From: Streptomyces sp. NBC_01591
Lineage (GTDB): Bacteria; Actinomycetota; Actinomycetes; Streptomycetales; Streptomycetaceae
Assembly: GCF_035918155.1 (NCBI RefSeq)
Contig: NZ_CP109327.1
Span: 6,076,001-6,140,000, forward strand
Direction: 5' to 3'
Length of the DNA: 64,000 bases
The position numbers and the translations under genes were made by a program. The notes under the pieces were generated by a model that worked only from the letters and a program-made list of their open reading frames with translations, was not told the DNA's origin and made no database searches. Shown here piece by piece: positions 24,361 through 33,050 of this stretch (the first letter of the stretch is position 1; each line of letters begins with the position of its first letter).

Positions 24361-25719
24361 GTGGGAGTGGCAGCAGCCAAGCGGGACCGCACGCACTATC
24401 TGTATCTCGCCGTGATCGCGGCGGTGGGCCTCGGCATCCTCGTGGGCTTCGCGGCCCCGGACTTCGCCGTCGAGCTCAAGCCGATCGGCACCGGCTTCGT
24501 GAACCTGATCAAGATGATGATCTCGCCCATCATCTTCTGCACGATCGTGCTGGGCGTCGGCTCGGTGCGCAAGGCCGCCAAGGTCGGCGCGGTCGGTGGC
24601 CTCGCCCTCGGCTACTTCCTGGTGATGTCGACCGTCGCGCTCGCCATCGGCCTGCTCGTCGGCAATCTCCTGGAGCCCGGCCAGGGCCTCCACCTCACCG
24701 AAGCCGTACGCGCCGCCGGTGAGAAGCAGGCGGCCGGGGCCAGCGAGTCCACCGTCGACTTCCTGCTCGGCATCATCCCGACGACGATCGTCTCCGCCTT
24801 CACCGAGGGCGAGGTGCTCCAGACCCTGCTCGTCGCGCTGCTCGCGGGCTTCGCGCTCCAGGCCATGGGCTCGGCCGGTGAGCCGGTGCTGCGCGGCATC
24901 GGCCACATCCAGCGCCTCGTCTTCCGCATCCTCGCCATGATCATGTGGGTGGCCCCGGTCGGCGCGTTCGGCGCGATGGCGGCGGTGGTCGGCGAGACCG
25001 GCGTCGACGCGCTGAAGTCGCTCGCGATCATCATGGTCGGCTTCTACCTCACCTGCGCGATCTTCGTCTTCGTGGTGCTCGGCACCATCCTGCGGCTGGT
25101 CGCCGGGGTCAATCTGATCGCTCTGCTGAAGTACCTGGGCCGCGAGTTCCTGCTGATCCTCTCCACCTCCTCCTCCGAGTCCGCCCTGCCGCGGCTCATC
25201 GCGAAGATGGAGCACCTCGGGGTCAGCAGGCCGGTCGTCGGCATCACCGTGCCGACCGGCTACTCCTTCAACCTCGACGGCACCGCGATCTACCTCACGA
25301 TGTCCTCGCTCTTCATCGCCAACGCGATGGGCGACCCGCTGAGCGCCGGTGAGCAGGTCTCGCTGCTGCTCTTCATGATCGTCGCCTCGAAGGGCGCCGC
25401 CGGAGTCACCGGCGCGGGCCTGGCCACCCTCGCGGGCGGCCTTCAGTCGCACCGCCCCGGGCTGGTCGACGGCGTCGGCCTGATCGTCGGCATCGACCGC
25501 TTCATGAGCGAGGCCCGCGCCATGACGAACTTTGCGGGCAACGCGGTGGCCACCGTCCTGGTCGGCACCTGGACCAAGGAGATCGACAAGGAGCGGGTGG
25601 ACAAGGTCCTGACCGGCGCGCTCCCGTGGAACGAGCAGATGCTCAACCAGGACGCCGACGCGCACAACGTCCCGGAGCCGCGCGACGGCGACGAGCAGCA
25701 CGCGATGGCGAAGGCGTAG
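24361..25719 (+). CDS. dctA: C4-dicarboxylate:cation symporter (DctA family)
   Basis: A 452-residue dicarboxylate/amino acid:cation symporter (DAACS). Eight or so membrane segments, with the family's re-entrant serine-rich loop STSSSESALPRL and the substrate motif YSFNLDGTAIY; N-terminal ISPIIFCTIVLGV is also typical of DctA. GTG 24361 follows CGAGGAGAAC. The neighbouring divergent CitA/CitB-type two-component genes support a C4-dicarboxylate (succinate, malate, fumarate) transporter rather than a glutamate transporter. Ends in a strong hairpin. Confidence 0.93.
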   Translation: MGVAAAKRDRTHYLYLAVIAAVGLGILVGFAAPDFAVELKPIGTGFVNLIKMMISPIIFCTIVLGVGSVRKAAKVGAVGGLALGYFLVMSTVALAIGLLVGNLLEPGQGLHLTEAVRAAGEKQAAGASESTVDFLLGIIPTTIVSAFTEGEVLQTLLVALLAGFALQAMGSAGEPVLRGIGHIQRLVFRILAMIMWVAPVGAFGAMAAVVGETGVDALKSLAIIMVGFYLTCAIFVFVVLGTILRLVAGVNLIALLKYLGREFLLILSTSSSESALPRLIAKMEHLGVSRPVVGITVPTGYSFNLDGTAIYLTMSSLFIANAMGDPLSAGEQVSLLLFMIVASKGAAGVTGAGLATLAGGLQSHRPGLVDGVGLIVGIDRFMSEARAMTNFAGNAVATVLVGTWTKEIDKERVDKVLTGALPWNEQMLNQDADAHNVPEPRDGDEQHAMAKA

Positions 25720-25740
25720 CCACCACGGAGCACCATCGCA

Positions 25741-25772
25741 AGGGCCGCCGCGGGAACTCCCGCGGCGGCCCT
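25741..25772 (+). terminator. dctA terminator hairpin
   Basis: Fourteen-base perfect arms AGGGCCGCCGCGGG / CCCGCGGCGGCCCT with a 4-base loop, followed by TTCGC. Confidence 0.8.
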
Positions 25773-25781
25773 TCGCGCTTG

Positions 25782-25801
25782 CCTTGACGTCAGCGTCAAG
25801 G
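25782..25801. promoter_or_regulatory. MerR-type operator CCTTGACG-TCAG-CGTCAAGG
   Basis: Perfect 8-bp arms about a 4-base centre; the left arm contains a TTGAC -35-like element, as in promoters controlled by MerR proteins. The MerR start codon is only 15 bases downstream, with TACCGT seven bases before the ATG, so the message may be leaderless and autoregulated. Confidence 0.6.
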
Positions 25802-25816
25802 TCTACCGTCGAGGAC

Positions 25817-26221
25817 ATGCGAATCGGTGAGCTGGCCGAACGGGCCGGGACGACCACGCGGACCCTGCGGTACTACGAGTCACGCGGACTGCTGCCCGCA
25901 CGGCGGGCCGACAACGGCTACCGCGCGTACGACGAGGACGATCTGCGGCTGGTCCAGCAGATCCGGACCCTGCAGGACTTCGGGTTCGAACTGGAGGAGA
26001 CCCGGCCGTTCGTCGAGTGCCTGCGCGCCGGCCACCCCGCCGGTGACGCCTGCCCCGCCTCGCTCGCCGTGTACCGGCGCAAGGTCGGCGAGCTCGACGC
26101 GCTCATCGAGCAGCTCCAGGCGGTCCGCGCCCAGGTGGGCGCAGAGCTCGCGAGGGCCGAGCTGGAGGCCGGGGCGACGCTCCCCGGCGGTCCGGAACCA
26201 CGTTGTGAACTGGGAGGATGA
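25817..26221 (+). CDS. MerR family transcriptional regulator
   Basis: A 134-residue regulator. The winged HTH (MRIGELAERAGTTTRTLRYYESRGLL) is followed by the usual DDLRLVQQIRTLQDFGFELEE and a coiled-coil dimerisation helix (KVGELDALIEQLQAVRAQV). Cys73, Cys85 and a Cys near the end (PRCELGG) could sense metal or redox state, though the spacing is not a clear family signature. The thioredoxin gene starts three bases after its stop, so the pair forms an operon, pointing to a thiol or redox signal. Confidence 0.9.
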   Translation: MRIGELAERAGTTTRTLRYYESRGLLPARRADNGYRAYDEDDLRLVQQIRTLQDFGFELEETRPFVECLRAGHPAGDACPASLAVYRRKVGELDALIEQLQAVRAQVGAELARAELEAGATLPGGPEPRCELGG

Positions 26222-26224
26222 CAG

Positions 26225-26566
26225 ATGATTCATGCAGAGGGCGTGGCCGAGGTCACCGACACCACCTTCGACACCGAGGTACTCGCGGCGGACCTTCCCG
26301 TACTGGTCGAGTTCACCGCCGACTGGTGCGGCCCCTGCCGCCGGCTCGCCCCGGTGCTCAGCGCCGTCGCCACCGAACTGGCCGGGCGCATGGAGGTCGT
26401 CCAGCTGGACATCGACACCAGCCCCGGCGTCGCGAGCCGGTACGCGGTGCTGTCGGCGCCGACCCTGATGGTCTTCCGCAACGGCGAACCCGTGAAGTCC
26501 ATGGTGGGGGCCCGGCCCAAGCGCAGGCTGCTCCAGGAACTGGAGGACGTTTTCGAGACGGTGTGA
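26225..26566 (+). CDS. Thioredoxin
   Basis: A 113-residue thioredoxin, normal length, with the active site WCGPC (ADWCGPCRRLAP) and a cis-proline loop in which the usual IPT is SAPT. Reduces disulfides in cytoplasmic proteins. ATG 26225 overlaps the GAGGATG of its own ribosome site and lies three bases after the MerR gene. Contrast with the WCEPC protein at 1.8 kb. Its MerR partner probably induces it under disulfide or metal stress. Confidence 0.93.
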   Translation: MIHAEGVAEVTDTTFDTEVLAADLPVLVEFTADWCGPCRRLAPVLSAVATELAGRMEVVQLDIDTSPGVASRYAVLSAPTLMVFRNGEPVKSMVGARPKRRLLQELEDVFETV

Positions 26567-26595
26567 GGCGGGGAGCCTGCCCGAACCGGAACGAA

Positions 26596-26651
26596 GGGGC
26601 TCCGGCGATTCAGGGTGACTTGGGAAGGTCACCCCGTTCGACCGGAGCCCC
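26596..26651 (+). terminator. Nested terminator hairpin
   Basis: Outer arms GGGGCTCCGG / CCGGAGCCCC, with an inner hairpin GGGTGAC / GTCACCC (26613-26634). It sits after the thioredoxin gene and before the convergent crystallin gene. Confidence 0.7.
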
Positions 26652-26748
26652 GTTGCGTCCATAACAGGCAGGCGCGGACTCAATGCCCTGCTACGGCCTG
26701 CGGACTCATATGCTCACCGGGACTTCGAGACGTCCCTGGAAGAAATCC

Positions 26749-27102
26749 TTACAGGATTTCGATGGCATCGACCTTCGGTACATTCGAATATTTAATATTC
26801 GACCACCGGGCGATTTTCACTACATCGCCATTGGCGTCGTAGTACTTCACGTCGTTGTTCCCCGTGGAGATCTGGTCGACCCACCACCCGCCGAAGTCGA
26901 TTTTCCCGCGGTTCGCATAGCAGTCCACGCTGTCGCGCCCGCTGCCGTCGTGCGGCCAGATCTTCAAGAAATTCTCGTCGGGGTTACAGGTGACGTGATC
27001 GATGGCGGAAGCGGTTCCGGCCAGCCCGGCCAGGGTGAACGCGGCGGCTGCGGCAAGCGCTGCAGCCATGGTGCGCACAACGTTCCTCGTTCTTGAGATC
27101 AT
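26749..27102 (-). CDS. Secreted killer-toxin-like beta/gamma-crystallin protein
   Basis: A 117-residue secreted protein. The signal peptide (VRTMAAALAAAAAFTLAGLAGTASA) leaves an 84-residue mature domain starting IDHVTCN. The motifs FLKIWPHDGS, SVDCYANRG, DFGGWWVDQISTGNND and the ending KVDAIEIL match the Streptomyces killer-toxin-like proteins (SKLP) with a single Greek-key crystallin fold; Cys6 and Cys28 of the mature part would form its disulfide. Members can inhibit fungi, but activity is not shown by the sequence. ATG 27102 follows AAGGGGA. It has an AT-richer leader, 27103-27310. Confidence 0.85.
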   Translation of the reverse strand: MISRTRNVVRTMAAALAAAAAFTLAGLAGTASAIDHVTCNPDENFLKIWPHDGSGRDSVDCYANRGKIDFGGWWVDQISTGNNDVKYYDANGDVVKIARWSNIKYSNVPKVDAIEIL

Positions 27103-27448
27103 ATTTTCCCCTTGAATCGAATGCGGAACCAAGAGCCCACTTCGCCATCGTGGGCATCGGTGCTGAACAAGCATCTTACGAAGCGATCCATCCACCCAGG
27201 AGGGCCTCGAAGGGAAATCACCTGAACGTGAATCCCTGACCGTATGCACCGGGGCTCGACGCGGCCATGAACCTGCGATTTCGGGTAAAGAATCACACAG
27301 TTAATACGTCGAACCTCTGGTTCGATTCCCGCGAGTGGTGGCAACTGCATCGCAGGGGCGTTTCGAAATTGTGGTGCTCAGGTATTGATCCGGGCTCGGG
27401 CCCGGCGGCCAGTCGTCCGGGCCCGGGGGTGGGTGGCGGTGGCGGCCG
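27103..27448. other. Intergenic region upstream of crystallin gene
   Basis: About 345 bases without a gene. It carries the crystallin promoter region, a small hairpin CGAACC-TCT-GGTTCG (27310-27324) and, at 27398-27424, a GGGCCCGG/CCGGGCCC hairpin that probably ends the next minus-strand gene. Confidence 0.5.
27398..27424 (-). terminator. Candidate terminator of the HTH/zinc-ribbon gene
   Basis: Eight-base GC-only arms with an 11-base loop, 25 bases after the stop codon on the minus strand. Confidence 0.5.
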
Positions 27449-28504
27449 TCAGGGGGCTCTCATCAGGTCGCGCAGGTTGCCGACCAGTGCGTGGATGTCA
27501 CGTTCGGCGGTCGGGTCGGCGGGGGCTGTCGGGGCCGCGCCCGACCCGGACTTGCGGCAGGTGCGGCAGAGGCCGTCGGGGAGTGCTTCGGGCGGGCCGG
27601 GTGTGCCGCACTCGGTGCATTCCACCATCAGACGGCGGACGGGGGTCCCTGGTGTGGCCGGTGTCGGGGCGGTGGGCAGGTGGGGCGGGATCTTGTCGTT
27701 GAGGCGGCGGCGCACGAAGCCGACAGGGGAGCCGACCTGGGCGGGGAGGCCCGAGGTGAGGGCGTGGGTGAGGTAGTCGGTGTCCACGCCCCGGGTGAAC
27801 CACTGGGCGGCCAGGGGCTCCAGAACGGCGCAGTCGGCGGCGGAAAGGGCCAGGCGCGGTTCGATTCGGCCCAGTTGGGCCAGGGCGAGGTACGCGGGCG
27901 AGGGGGGCGCCGGGGCCGGTTCGGGGTTTCGCTGCTGCGGTACGGCGGGAGCGGGCGCGGGAGCGGACGAGGCGGGCTGCGCCGCGGGCTCGGCCGGGGG
28001 CGCGGGGGCCGGGACCGGCGGTTGTGCTTCGGTCTGGGGAGCGGGGACTTCCGCGGGACCCCGGGGCGGCTGGGAAACGATCCCCTCCTGGGCGGCTCGG
28101 CCGTTCTCGGCGTCCAGGAAGGTGCCCCACCATTCGTTGTCGCGGGCGGTGCGGGACCAGAAGGTCCGGGTGACCCAGCGGACCTGGCCGCGCACCTCGA
28201 TCCGGCACTGGGCGTGCCGCAGGTGACCGGCCACTCCCAGCGCCCTGAGGGCGCTGCCGACGGCCATCTGTCCGTACAGGGGGATGTTCTTGGCGAGCGA
28301 CTTGATGTCCATGGCCGCGCCGTCGGGCAGATGGTCGACATACCCGGCGATGTAGCGCTCACGCTCGGGCAGCAGCACGAAGTCGTCGGCACGCGACGGG
28401 TGTTGGTCCGGTGCGGATCGCTTGCCGTAACCGGGATTGGCCTTCGCGTACGGGCGCGAGGATGCGGGCGTACGCAGGGCGGGGCTAAAGTTCCCACTAG
28501 CCAC
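27449..28504 (-). CDS. Streptomyces HTH (MarR-like) protein with C-terminal zinc ribbon
   Basis: A 351-residue protein of a type common in Streptomyces and often annotated as a MarR-family regulator. The N-terminal 120 residues contain a winged-helix-like region (YIAGYVDHLPDGAAMDIKSLAK, GSALRALGVAGHLRHAQC). A Pro/Ala linker follows, then a second helical domain (VDTDYLTHALTSGLPAQVGSP), and a small C-terminal Cys4 site (CTECG...CRTC) that may bind zinc. GTG 28504 has ACGGAGA upstream, about 11 bases away. A structured hairpin lies in the leader. Role unknown. Confidence 0.7.
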   Translation of the reverse strand: MASGNFSPALRTPASSRPYAKANPGYGKRSAPDQHPSRADDFVLLPERERYIAGYVDHLPDGAAMDIKSLAKNIPLYGQMAVGSALRALGVAGHLRHAQCRIEVRGQVRWVTRTFWSRTARDNEWWGTFLDAENGRAAQEGIVSQPPRGPAEVPAPQTEAQPPVPAPAPPAEPAAQPASSAPAPAPAVPQQRNPEPAPAPPSPAYLALAQLGRIEPRLALSAADCAVLEPLAAQWFTRGVDTDYLTHALTSGLPAQVGSPVGFVRRRLNDKIPPHLPTAPTPATPGTPVRRLMVECTECGTPGPPEALPDGLCRTCRKSGSGAAPTAPADPTAERDIHALVGNLRDLMRAP

Positions 28505-28935
28505 AGGATCGGTCTCCGTCGATCTTGGGGTGAGACCCCGGCCGGTGCGCTAACACCGCGTCCGGGGTCGCTTGGTCCAGGGCACCGTAAGCAGCCGCGA
28601 CAGCGCGCCGCAAGCCGGTCCGGGTTAGTCGTACTTGCTGGCCGTGACGGGTCGGGGAGGGCAGGGAGGTTTCCTCAACCCCCTTATTTCACCTACCGGT
28701 TGACCAAGAGCGCTCGAATCCCGGCCCTCGGACTTCGACGCCCGGATCCCGAAGCTCAAGCGCCGGTCCCGGCTCCCTCCTCGCACCCACGAAAGAGTGA
28801 ACCAGCCGGTCTCGAAGCTCGAACCCCGACCCTCGAAGCCCGGAACTCGGGTTCCGGACCGCGGGGTGGCGTTGTCTCGGTCGGCGGAGCTGGAAGCAGC
28901 AACCACCCGGGCGTGATGCTTCATGGATGTCTTGC
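28505..28935. other. Non-coding region with hairpin and short TCGAA-type repeats
   Basis: About 430 bases without a convincing gene. At 28534-28569 is an interrupted hairpin (GACCCCGG / CCGGGGTC outside, CGGTG / CACCG inside) in the leader of the HTH/zinc-ribbon gene. From 28700 to 28880 short related words (TCGAA, CCCGG, GAAGCTC) recur in both orientations, giving imperfect stem-loops; this may be IS insertion debris or a structured RNA. Confidence 0.45.
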
Positions 28936-29810
28936 TGAGCGTTTTCAGCGTTGCCTCTCCAGGGTGAGGACGGCCTTCGCGATTGACGTCATGCGGTTGG
29001 GGCTGATCCGGGATCTTCGGAAGATGCGCCAGGACTTCAGTTGTGCCATGCCGCGTTCGACGGGTGCCCGGGATGCGGCCAGCGCCCGGTTGACCGTCTG
29101 CTGTGTTGGGGGCAGTTGCCCACCGGGCGGCCGTCTGCGCCCGGTGGTGACCCAGGGGCCGCCGCCCTGGTAGGCGCGGTCGGCAAGGACGGGGACACCT
29201 TGGCGTTCGCAGATCCGGATGATCCGGTGAGTGCGGGCCGCCGTCAGGTCATGGCACCGGCCCGGCAGGGCCGGCGAGATCCACAGCACCCGCCCGGTTG
29301 AATCGGTTACGACCTGCACGTTCACGCCGTGGCGGCCGTGCTTGTGCGAGTAGTCGGCCCGGCCGTCGCCCACGCGGTCGCACTCGGCGAGCGTCCCGTC
29401 GAGCAGTACGTACTGCGGTTCGTGCTCGCGCAGGACCTTCAGCAGGCCGGGGGCCCGGGCAGCCAGGAGGTCGATCACTGCGGTGGTGTAGGCATGGGCG
29501 GTGCCGACCGAGATACCGAAGCCGGCGGCTATCTGTGCCAGGGTGTCGTGCTTGCGCAGGTACACCAGAGCGACGAGCGCGCGTTGGCGCGGCGGGAGCT
29601 TGCAGTGGCGGCTACCCTCGCGGGTGACGATGAGCAGGGCGACCCACTCGACCAGCGAATGAGGCAGGTCGAGTGCGGCAGGACAGAAGGCCAACGAGGC
29701 ACCTGCGCTGATGAGTTGAGACTTCGAACACCTCCCTCAACGGCACGGGTGCCTCGTGCGTTGCGCCCTCGCCGCCGTCACCCCATCGGTGGCCACTCTG
29801 AAAACGCTCA
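28936..29810 (-). mobile_element. IS5-type insertion sequence, complete copy
   Basis: Bounded by 13-bp terminal inverted repeats TGAGCGTTTTCAG (28936-28948) and its complement (29798-29810). It carries one transposase gene. No clear target duplication can be seen beside the repeats. A second, truncated and inverted copy lies at 33051-33521, 3.2 kb away, almost identical over the shared part. Confidence 0.85.
28945..29694 (-). CDS. IS5-family DDE transposase
   Basis: A 249-residue transposase. N-terminal helix-turn-helix ([26 protein letters not shown]), then the DDE catalytic domain with Asp in [14 protein letters not shown], Asp in [11 protein letters not shown] and Glu in [18 protein letters not shown] 29694 is the likely start; no ATG or GTG exists in frame immediately upstream, and the in-frame extension toward the terminal repeat could be translated from an unusual codon. 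The stop is inside the left terminal repeat. All catalytic residues are present, so it may be active. Confidence 0.88.
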   Translation of the reverse strand: MAFCPAALDLPHSLVEWVALLIVTREGSRHCKLPPRQRALVALVYLRKHDTLAQIAAGFGISVGTAHAYTTAVIDLLAARAPGLLKVLREHEPQYVLLDGTLAECDRVGDGRADYSHKHGRHGVNVQVVTDSTGRVLWISPALPGRCHDLTAARTHRIIRICERQGVPVLADRAYQGGGPWVTTGRRRPPGGQLPPTQQTVNRALAASRAPVERGMAQLKSWRIFRRSRISPNRMTSIAKAVLTLERQR

Positions 29811-29862
29811 ATGACCGACGAAGGCTCGGCCGCCCCCGCAGACCGGCACAGGAGACCACCTC

Positions 29863-30138
29863 ATGCTGTTTGTCATCGCCATCATCGGAATCTCCATACT
29901 GGGCGTCACCCTGTGGTGCTCGGTGCACGTCGCGAAAATGAGCGACCTGCCCACGTGGCGCAGGTTCCTCCCCCTCGGCCTTCTCGTGCTGTCCCTCGCA
30001 GCCAGCCTGCTGCGGGCCGCCGGCACCCCCCAGTTCGCGAACGCAGTCGCCTTCCCGCTGCTCCTGGCCGCGCTCGCGGTGTCCCTGATGGATATACGCG
30101 CCCAGAACAACCGGCGTGCGGGAACCACCACGCAGTAA
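29863..30138 (+). CDS. Small membrane protein inside the IS-bracketed segment
   Basis: A 91-residue protein with a first membrane helix (residues 2-22, MLFVIAIIGISILGVTLWCS), then one or two more (about 34-50 and 60-77), and a short basic tail. No family recognised. ATG 29863 follows ACAGGAGACC, a good site. It lies 53 bases from the end of the complete IS and converges with the NACHT gene 119 bases away. It may be a partner of the NACHT protein or an unrelated passenger. Confidence 0.65.
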   Translation: MLFVIAIIGISILGVTLWCSVHVAKMSDLPTWRRFLPLGLLVLSLAASLLRAAGTPQFANAVAFPLLLAALAVSLMDIRAQNNRRAGTTTQ

Positions 30139-30256
30139 GCATCTGTGGCGTCCGGCGGCTTCCTCGCAACCGCGTCGACGCCGGGCCGTGCACAGCGCTC
30201 CAAGGAGCGGACGGAGGCGCCGTACCAAGGCGACGCCGCCTATCGGGTCCAGGCCG

Positions 30257-32941
30257 TCAGCCCCCCACTGTCGAGGGCGTGTTGATGTGTGGTGACCGGG
30301 GGGAAGGAACAGCGGCATGTCGCTGCGCAAGGTGGCGCTGCAGGTCGATGTGCCTGAACTGGTACGTCGCCCCGACCTTGCGCAGTACGCCACGTTCATG
30401 CGCGTCCTCCAGGAACGCCATCAAGCGGAACGGGACTCGGCGCCTCGACGCCAGATAGATCCGTGCCATGGCCGACCTTCCCCAGGCCGCGCGTTTGAAC
30501 CCGCTCAGGACCCCGACGAAGGTGCCGAACCCTGTCCACGGCAGGAAGATCTCCAGGGCCTCGGATCCGGATAGCTCCGGGCTCACGCTCGCGAACAGGG
30601 CCATGAATCCGCATACCAGTCCGCACACGGTGGCGCCGGCGGTCTCGAACACCCAAAAGGTCCGGCGGTCCAGGGCGAGAAGTGCTGTCGGTCCGACCAC
30701 GGATGCCTGGTCGGCCTTCCTCACCCTCAGCCCGTCCACAAGTCCGACGAAGAGCCCGCTGATGACTCCGCACAGACAACCAAGAATGATCACTCCCGAA
30801 CGTGGGGCATCCGGCAGGAACGAGAGGCCGAGGAACGGGACGAAACCAATGGCGAACCCGACGACAAATGAGCGGAATGACAGGCGCATACCTGCGTTGG
30901 GGGTTCGTGGGTGCACGCGACGGGGGATCCCGAATGCCACTCCGTACGCGATCCCGCACACCAGGCTGAGGACGATTCCGTACAGGACAGCGAAGAGGAG
31001 CAGGGGGATGCCGGTGGGCTGGACAGCACCACCTGCCGTCGGGCGCCCCGGCTGCAGGTAGAGCAACAATGCACTTGTGAAAGCTGCGAGGATTCCACCG
31101 GCGAAACCGTAGAAGGCCCCATAAATAGTTCCGATTCCGAACAAACGGGGTGACAGGCGTCGTGACGAAGCAGCCGCTGTGGGGCGCATCCGTAGCGGAA
31201 CCGCAACCATGACTCCGAACAGGATCCCGCCCGTCAACCCGGCCAGGAGCCCGAAGTTGGCCAGTTCCACGCCGTTGAGCTCGACGTCCGCCATGGCCGG
31301 GATGTCATCCGGGTCGAGGCGTCCGGGCGCTGTTTTTACCGCGACCAGAACGGCGAGCGCGATTCCGTAGGTGATCGCGTACGCAAGACCGATCCCGAAG
31401 GTGCGGAGCGACCAGGGGCGCCGGGGGTCGAGGGGCGTAGGACGCATGGTCGCGGGGATGGAGAACATGAGCGTGAACATGGCCCAGTACATGGGCCATG
31501 TCATCAGCACGCGGTCGAAACTGCCGTACAGGAGCCCGCCGCCGAGAGCCATGGCGAGACCACCCATGCACCCTGCTGAGAGCCGGCGGATGAACGCCGG
31601 AACGGCCTCGTGCAGCTCCCACCAGGCGAGGTCCGGGCTGCCGCCGCGGTTGTCCTCCAGGTGTCGCGCCAGGAAGCCCAGGTACTGCCCGGCTTCGACG
31701 GCGTTCCAGCGGGGCTCACCGGCGCCGTCCCAGCCGTAGGCAGCCGGAATATAGGCGTTGAACAGATGGGCGTCGAGGTCGGCACGGGTGGGGTAGACCG
31801 CCGTGTCGCAGAGCCGGTCCGGGTGAGGGGCCGGATCGGGTGCGGTCCAGGTGCGGACCTGAGGGCGGCGGTTGTAGCTGGTTCGCGCAAGGAACAGGCC
31901 GAGCGGGGTGCTCAGCGACTGCCCGACCGCGGAACCACTGCCCAACTGGGCAGCTACGTTGCGCCAGCGCTCCATGGCCGGGGCGTCGGCAGCACCGCCA
32001 CCCCGCTGCAAGTAGTCGGCGGCCAGCTCGGGACTCAGCGGAAGCAGCCGGACCACGGCGGCGCTGTTGAACCGCACAGTGACGTCCGGCCCGTTGAGCG
32101 CGGCGCGGTAGGGCTCGGTCCTGCTGGTCAGTACGGCGGCCTGCCGTGCGGGCAGGGATCGGTTGAGCGTGTCCAGCGCGACGGCGTGCAGCGCGGGCGG
32201 CAGCTCGTCGAAGCCGTCCAGCAACGGCACGATGCGCCCCGCCTCCAGCAGGGACTGCGCAAGACTGGGCCCGGACCTGGAGCGGGATGCCGGCGCGCGC
32301 AGGTTGGGATATGCGCTCTGCAGCCGTTCGACCATCCATACGTTGAGGGGCTGGACCGGGTCCCATGAAGCCAGGGAGAACAGCACCGGCACGGGGTCAC
32401 CGCTCTGCCGGCGCTGGATCAGATCCAGCAGCAGCCGGATGAGCAGAACCGTCTTGCCGGAACCCGGTTCACCGAGAACGACCAGCCGGCGCGTGGGGAT
32501 CCGCCGGGAGAATACGTCACCGATCTGCGCACCGTCCCCCGCCAGACCGGCAGCATCCGCGGGCCATTCGGCAGGGTCACCCGGCGCGCCACCCGGCCAG
32601 GAGCGTGCCACGTCGGCCAGGTGGGGCCATGGTTCCATCAGGGTGTCGTCGACGCTGCTCCACGCCACCGGCAGTGTGTACGAATCGTTGATCTGGCGGC
32701 CGGTGGCCTCCTTCTCCCACTGCGGTCCCACCGCCGCCGCGAGTTCGTCCGCGGCCGCGTCCAGATCGGTTGCGCCGGCGTGCTCACGACGGTAAGCCAT
32801 CCACGCCAGATACATGGGAGCGAGAGCCAGGAGGGTGGCACTCGCCACCCCGATCTTGTCCCCGTGGAGGGTCAGGGCCGCTACCACCCCGCCGGCAATC
32901 CCCACAACCACGAGTAGCCCGTACCACTTGCCAGTGGTCAT
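30257..32941 (-). CDS. Membrane-anchored NACHT-domain STAND NTPase
   Basis: An 894-residue protein. Two N-terminal membrane helices (about residues 7-25 and 32-50) precede a cytoplasmic NACHT module: Walker A GEPGSGKT (157-164), Walker B LLDGFDEL (240-247) and a sensor LTSR (271-274). The second half has eight to ten further membrane helices (from about 415 to 830), then a short soluble C-terminus (FRHIDLQRHLAQ). Such STAND proteins act as signal-triggered switches, and some bacterial NACHT proteins defend against phage. No nuclease, TIR or other effector is attached; the membrane block itself may be the effector. Bracketed by inverted IS copies. Confidence 0.85.
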   Translation of the reverse strand: MTTGKWYGLLVVVGIAGGVVAALTLHGDKIGVASATLLALAPMYLAWMAYRREHAGATDLDAAADELAAAVGPQWEKEATGRQINDSYTLPVAWSSVDDTLMEPWPHLADVARSWPGGAPGDPAEWPADAAGLAGDGAQIGDVFSRRIPTRRLVVLGEPGSGKTVLLIRLLLDLIQRRQSGDPVPVLFSLASWDPVQPLNVWMVERLQSAYPNLRAPASRSRSGPSLAQSLLEAGRIVPLLDGFDELPPALHAVALDTLNRSLPARQAAVLTSRTEPYRAALNGPDVTVRFNSAAVVRLLPLSPELAADYLQRGGGAADAPAMERWRNVAAQLGSGSAVGQSLSTPLGLFLARTSYNRRPQVRTWTAPDPAPHPDRLCDTAVYPTRADLDAHLFNAYIPAAYGWDGAGEPRWNAVEAGQYLGFLARHLEDNRGGSPDLAWWELHEAVPAFIRRLSAGCMGGLAMALGGGLLYGSFDRVLMTWPMYWAMFTLMFSIPATMRPTPLDPRRPWSLRTFGIGLAYAITYGIALAVLVAVKTAPGRLDPDDIPAMADVELNGVELANFGLLAGLTGGILFGVMVAVPLRMRPTAAASSRRLSPRLFGIGTIYGAFYGFAGGILAAFTSALLLYLQPGRPTAGGAVQPTGIPLLLFAVLYGIVLSLVCGIAYGVAFGIPRRVHPRTPNAGMRLSFRSFVVGFAIGFVPFLGLSFLPDAPRSGVIILGCLCGVISGLFVGLVDGLRVRKADQASVVGPTALLALDRRTFWVFETAGATVCGLVCGFMALFASVSPELSGSEALEIFLPWTGFGTFVGVLSGFKRAAWGRSAMARIYLASRRRVPFRLMAFLEDAHERGVLRKVGATYQFRHIDLQRHLAQRHAAVPSPRSPHINTPSTVGG

Positions 32942-33050
32942 CCTTGTTCCCCCATCGTGCAGCGAGCGGTCCCGTCACATCATGAGGTTTCATATAGTCC
33001 GCGTCGGCGCGGAATTGCCAATTCGCATTCGAGGGGAAGGCTCGCTTTTG

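Noticed and set aside
22489..25857. A 1122-codon minus-strand open frame spanning dctA and the sensor kinase
   Set aside because: Only the part from 24192 down matches a histidine kinase; the rest is the Asp/Arg/Gly-rich complement of dctA and has no family resemblance.
27305..27335. GGTTCGATTCCC, resembling a tRNA T-loop
   Set aside because: No matching T-stem, anticodon arm or acceptor stem is present; the sequence is half of a simple CGAACC/GGTTCG hairpin.
28625..28924. Minus-strand 99-codon frame with repeated FEGRGSSFE-like words
   Set aside because: The repetition comes from short inverted DNA repeats; no ribosome site and no family resemblance.
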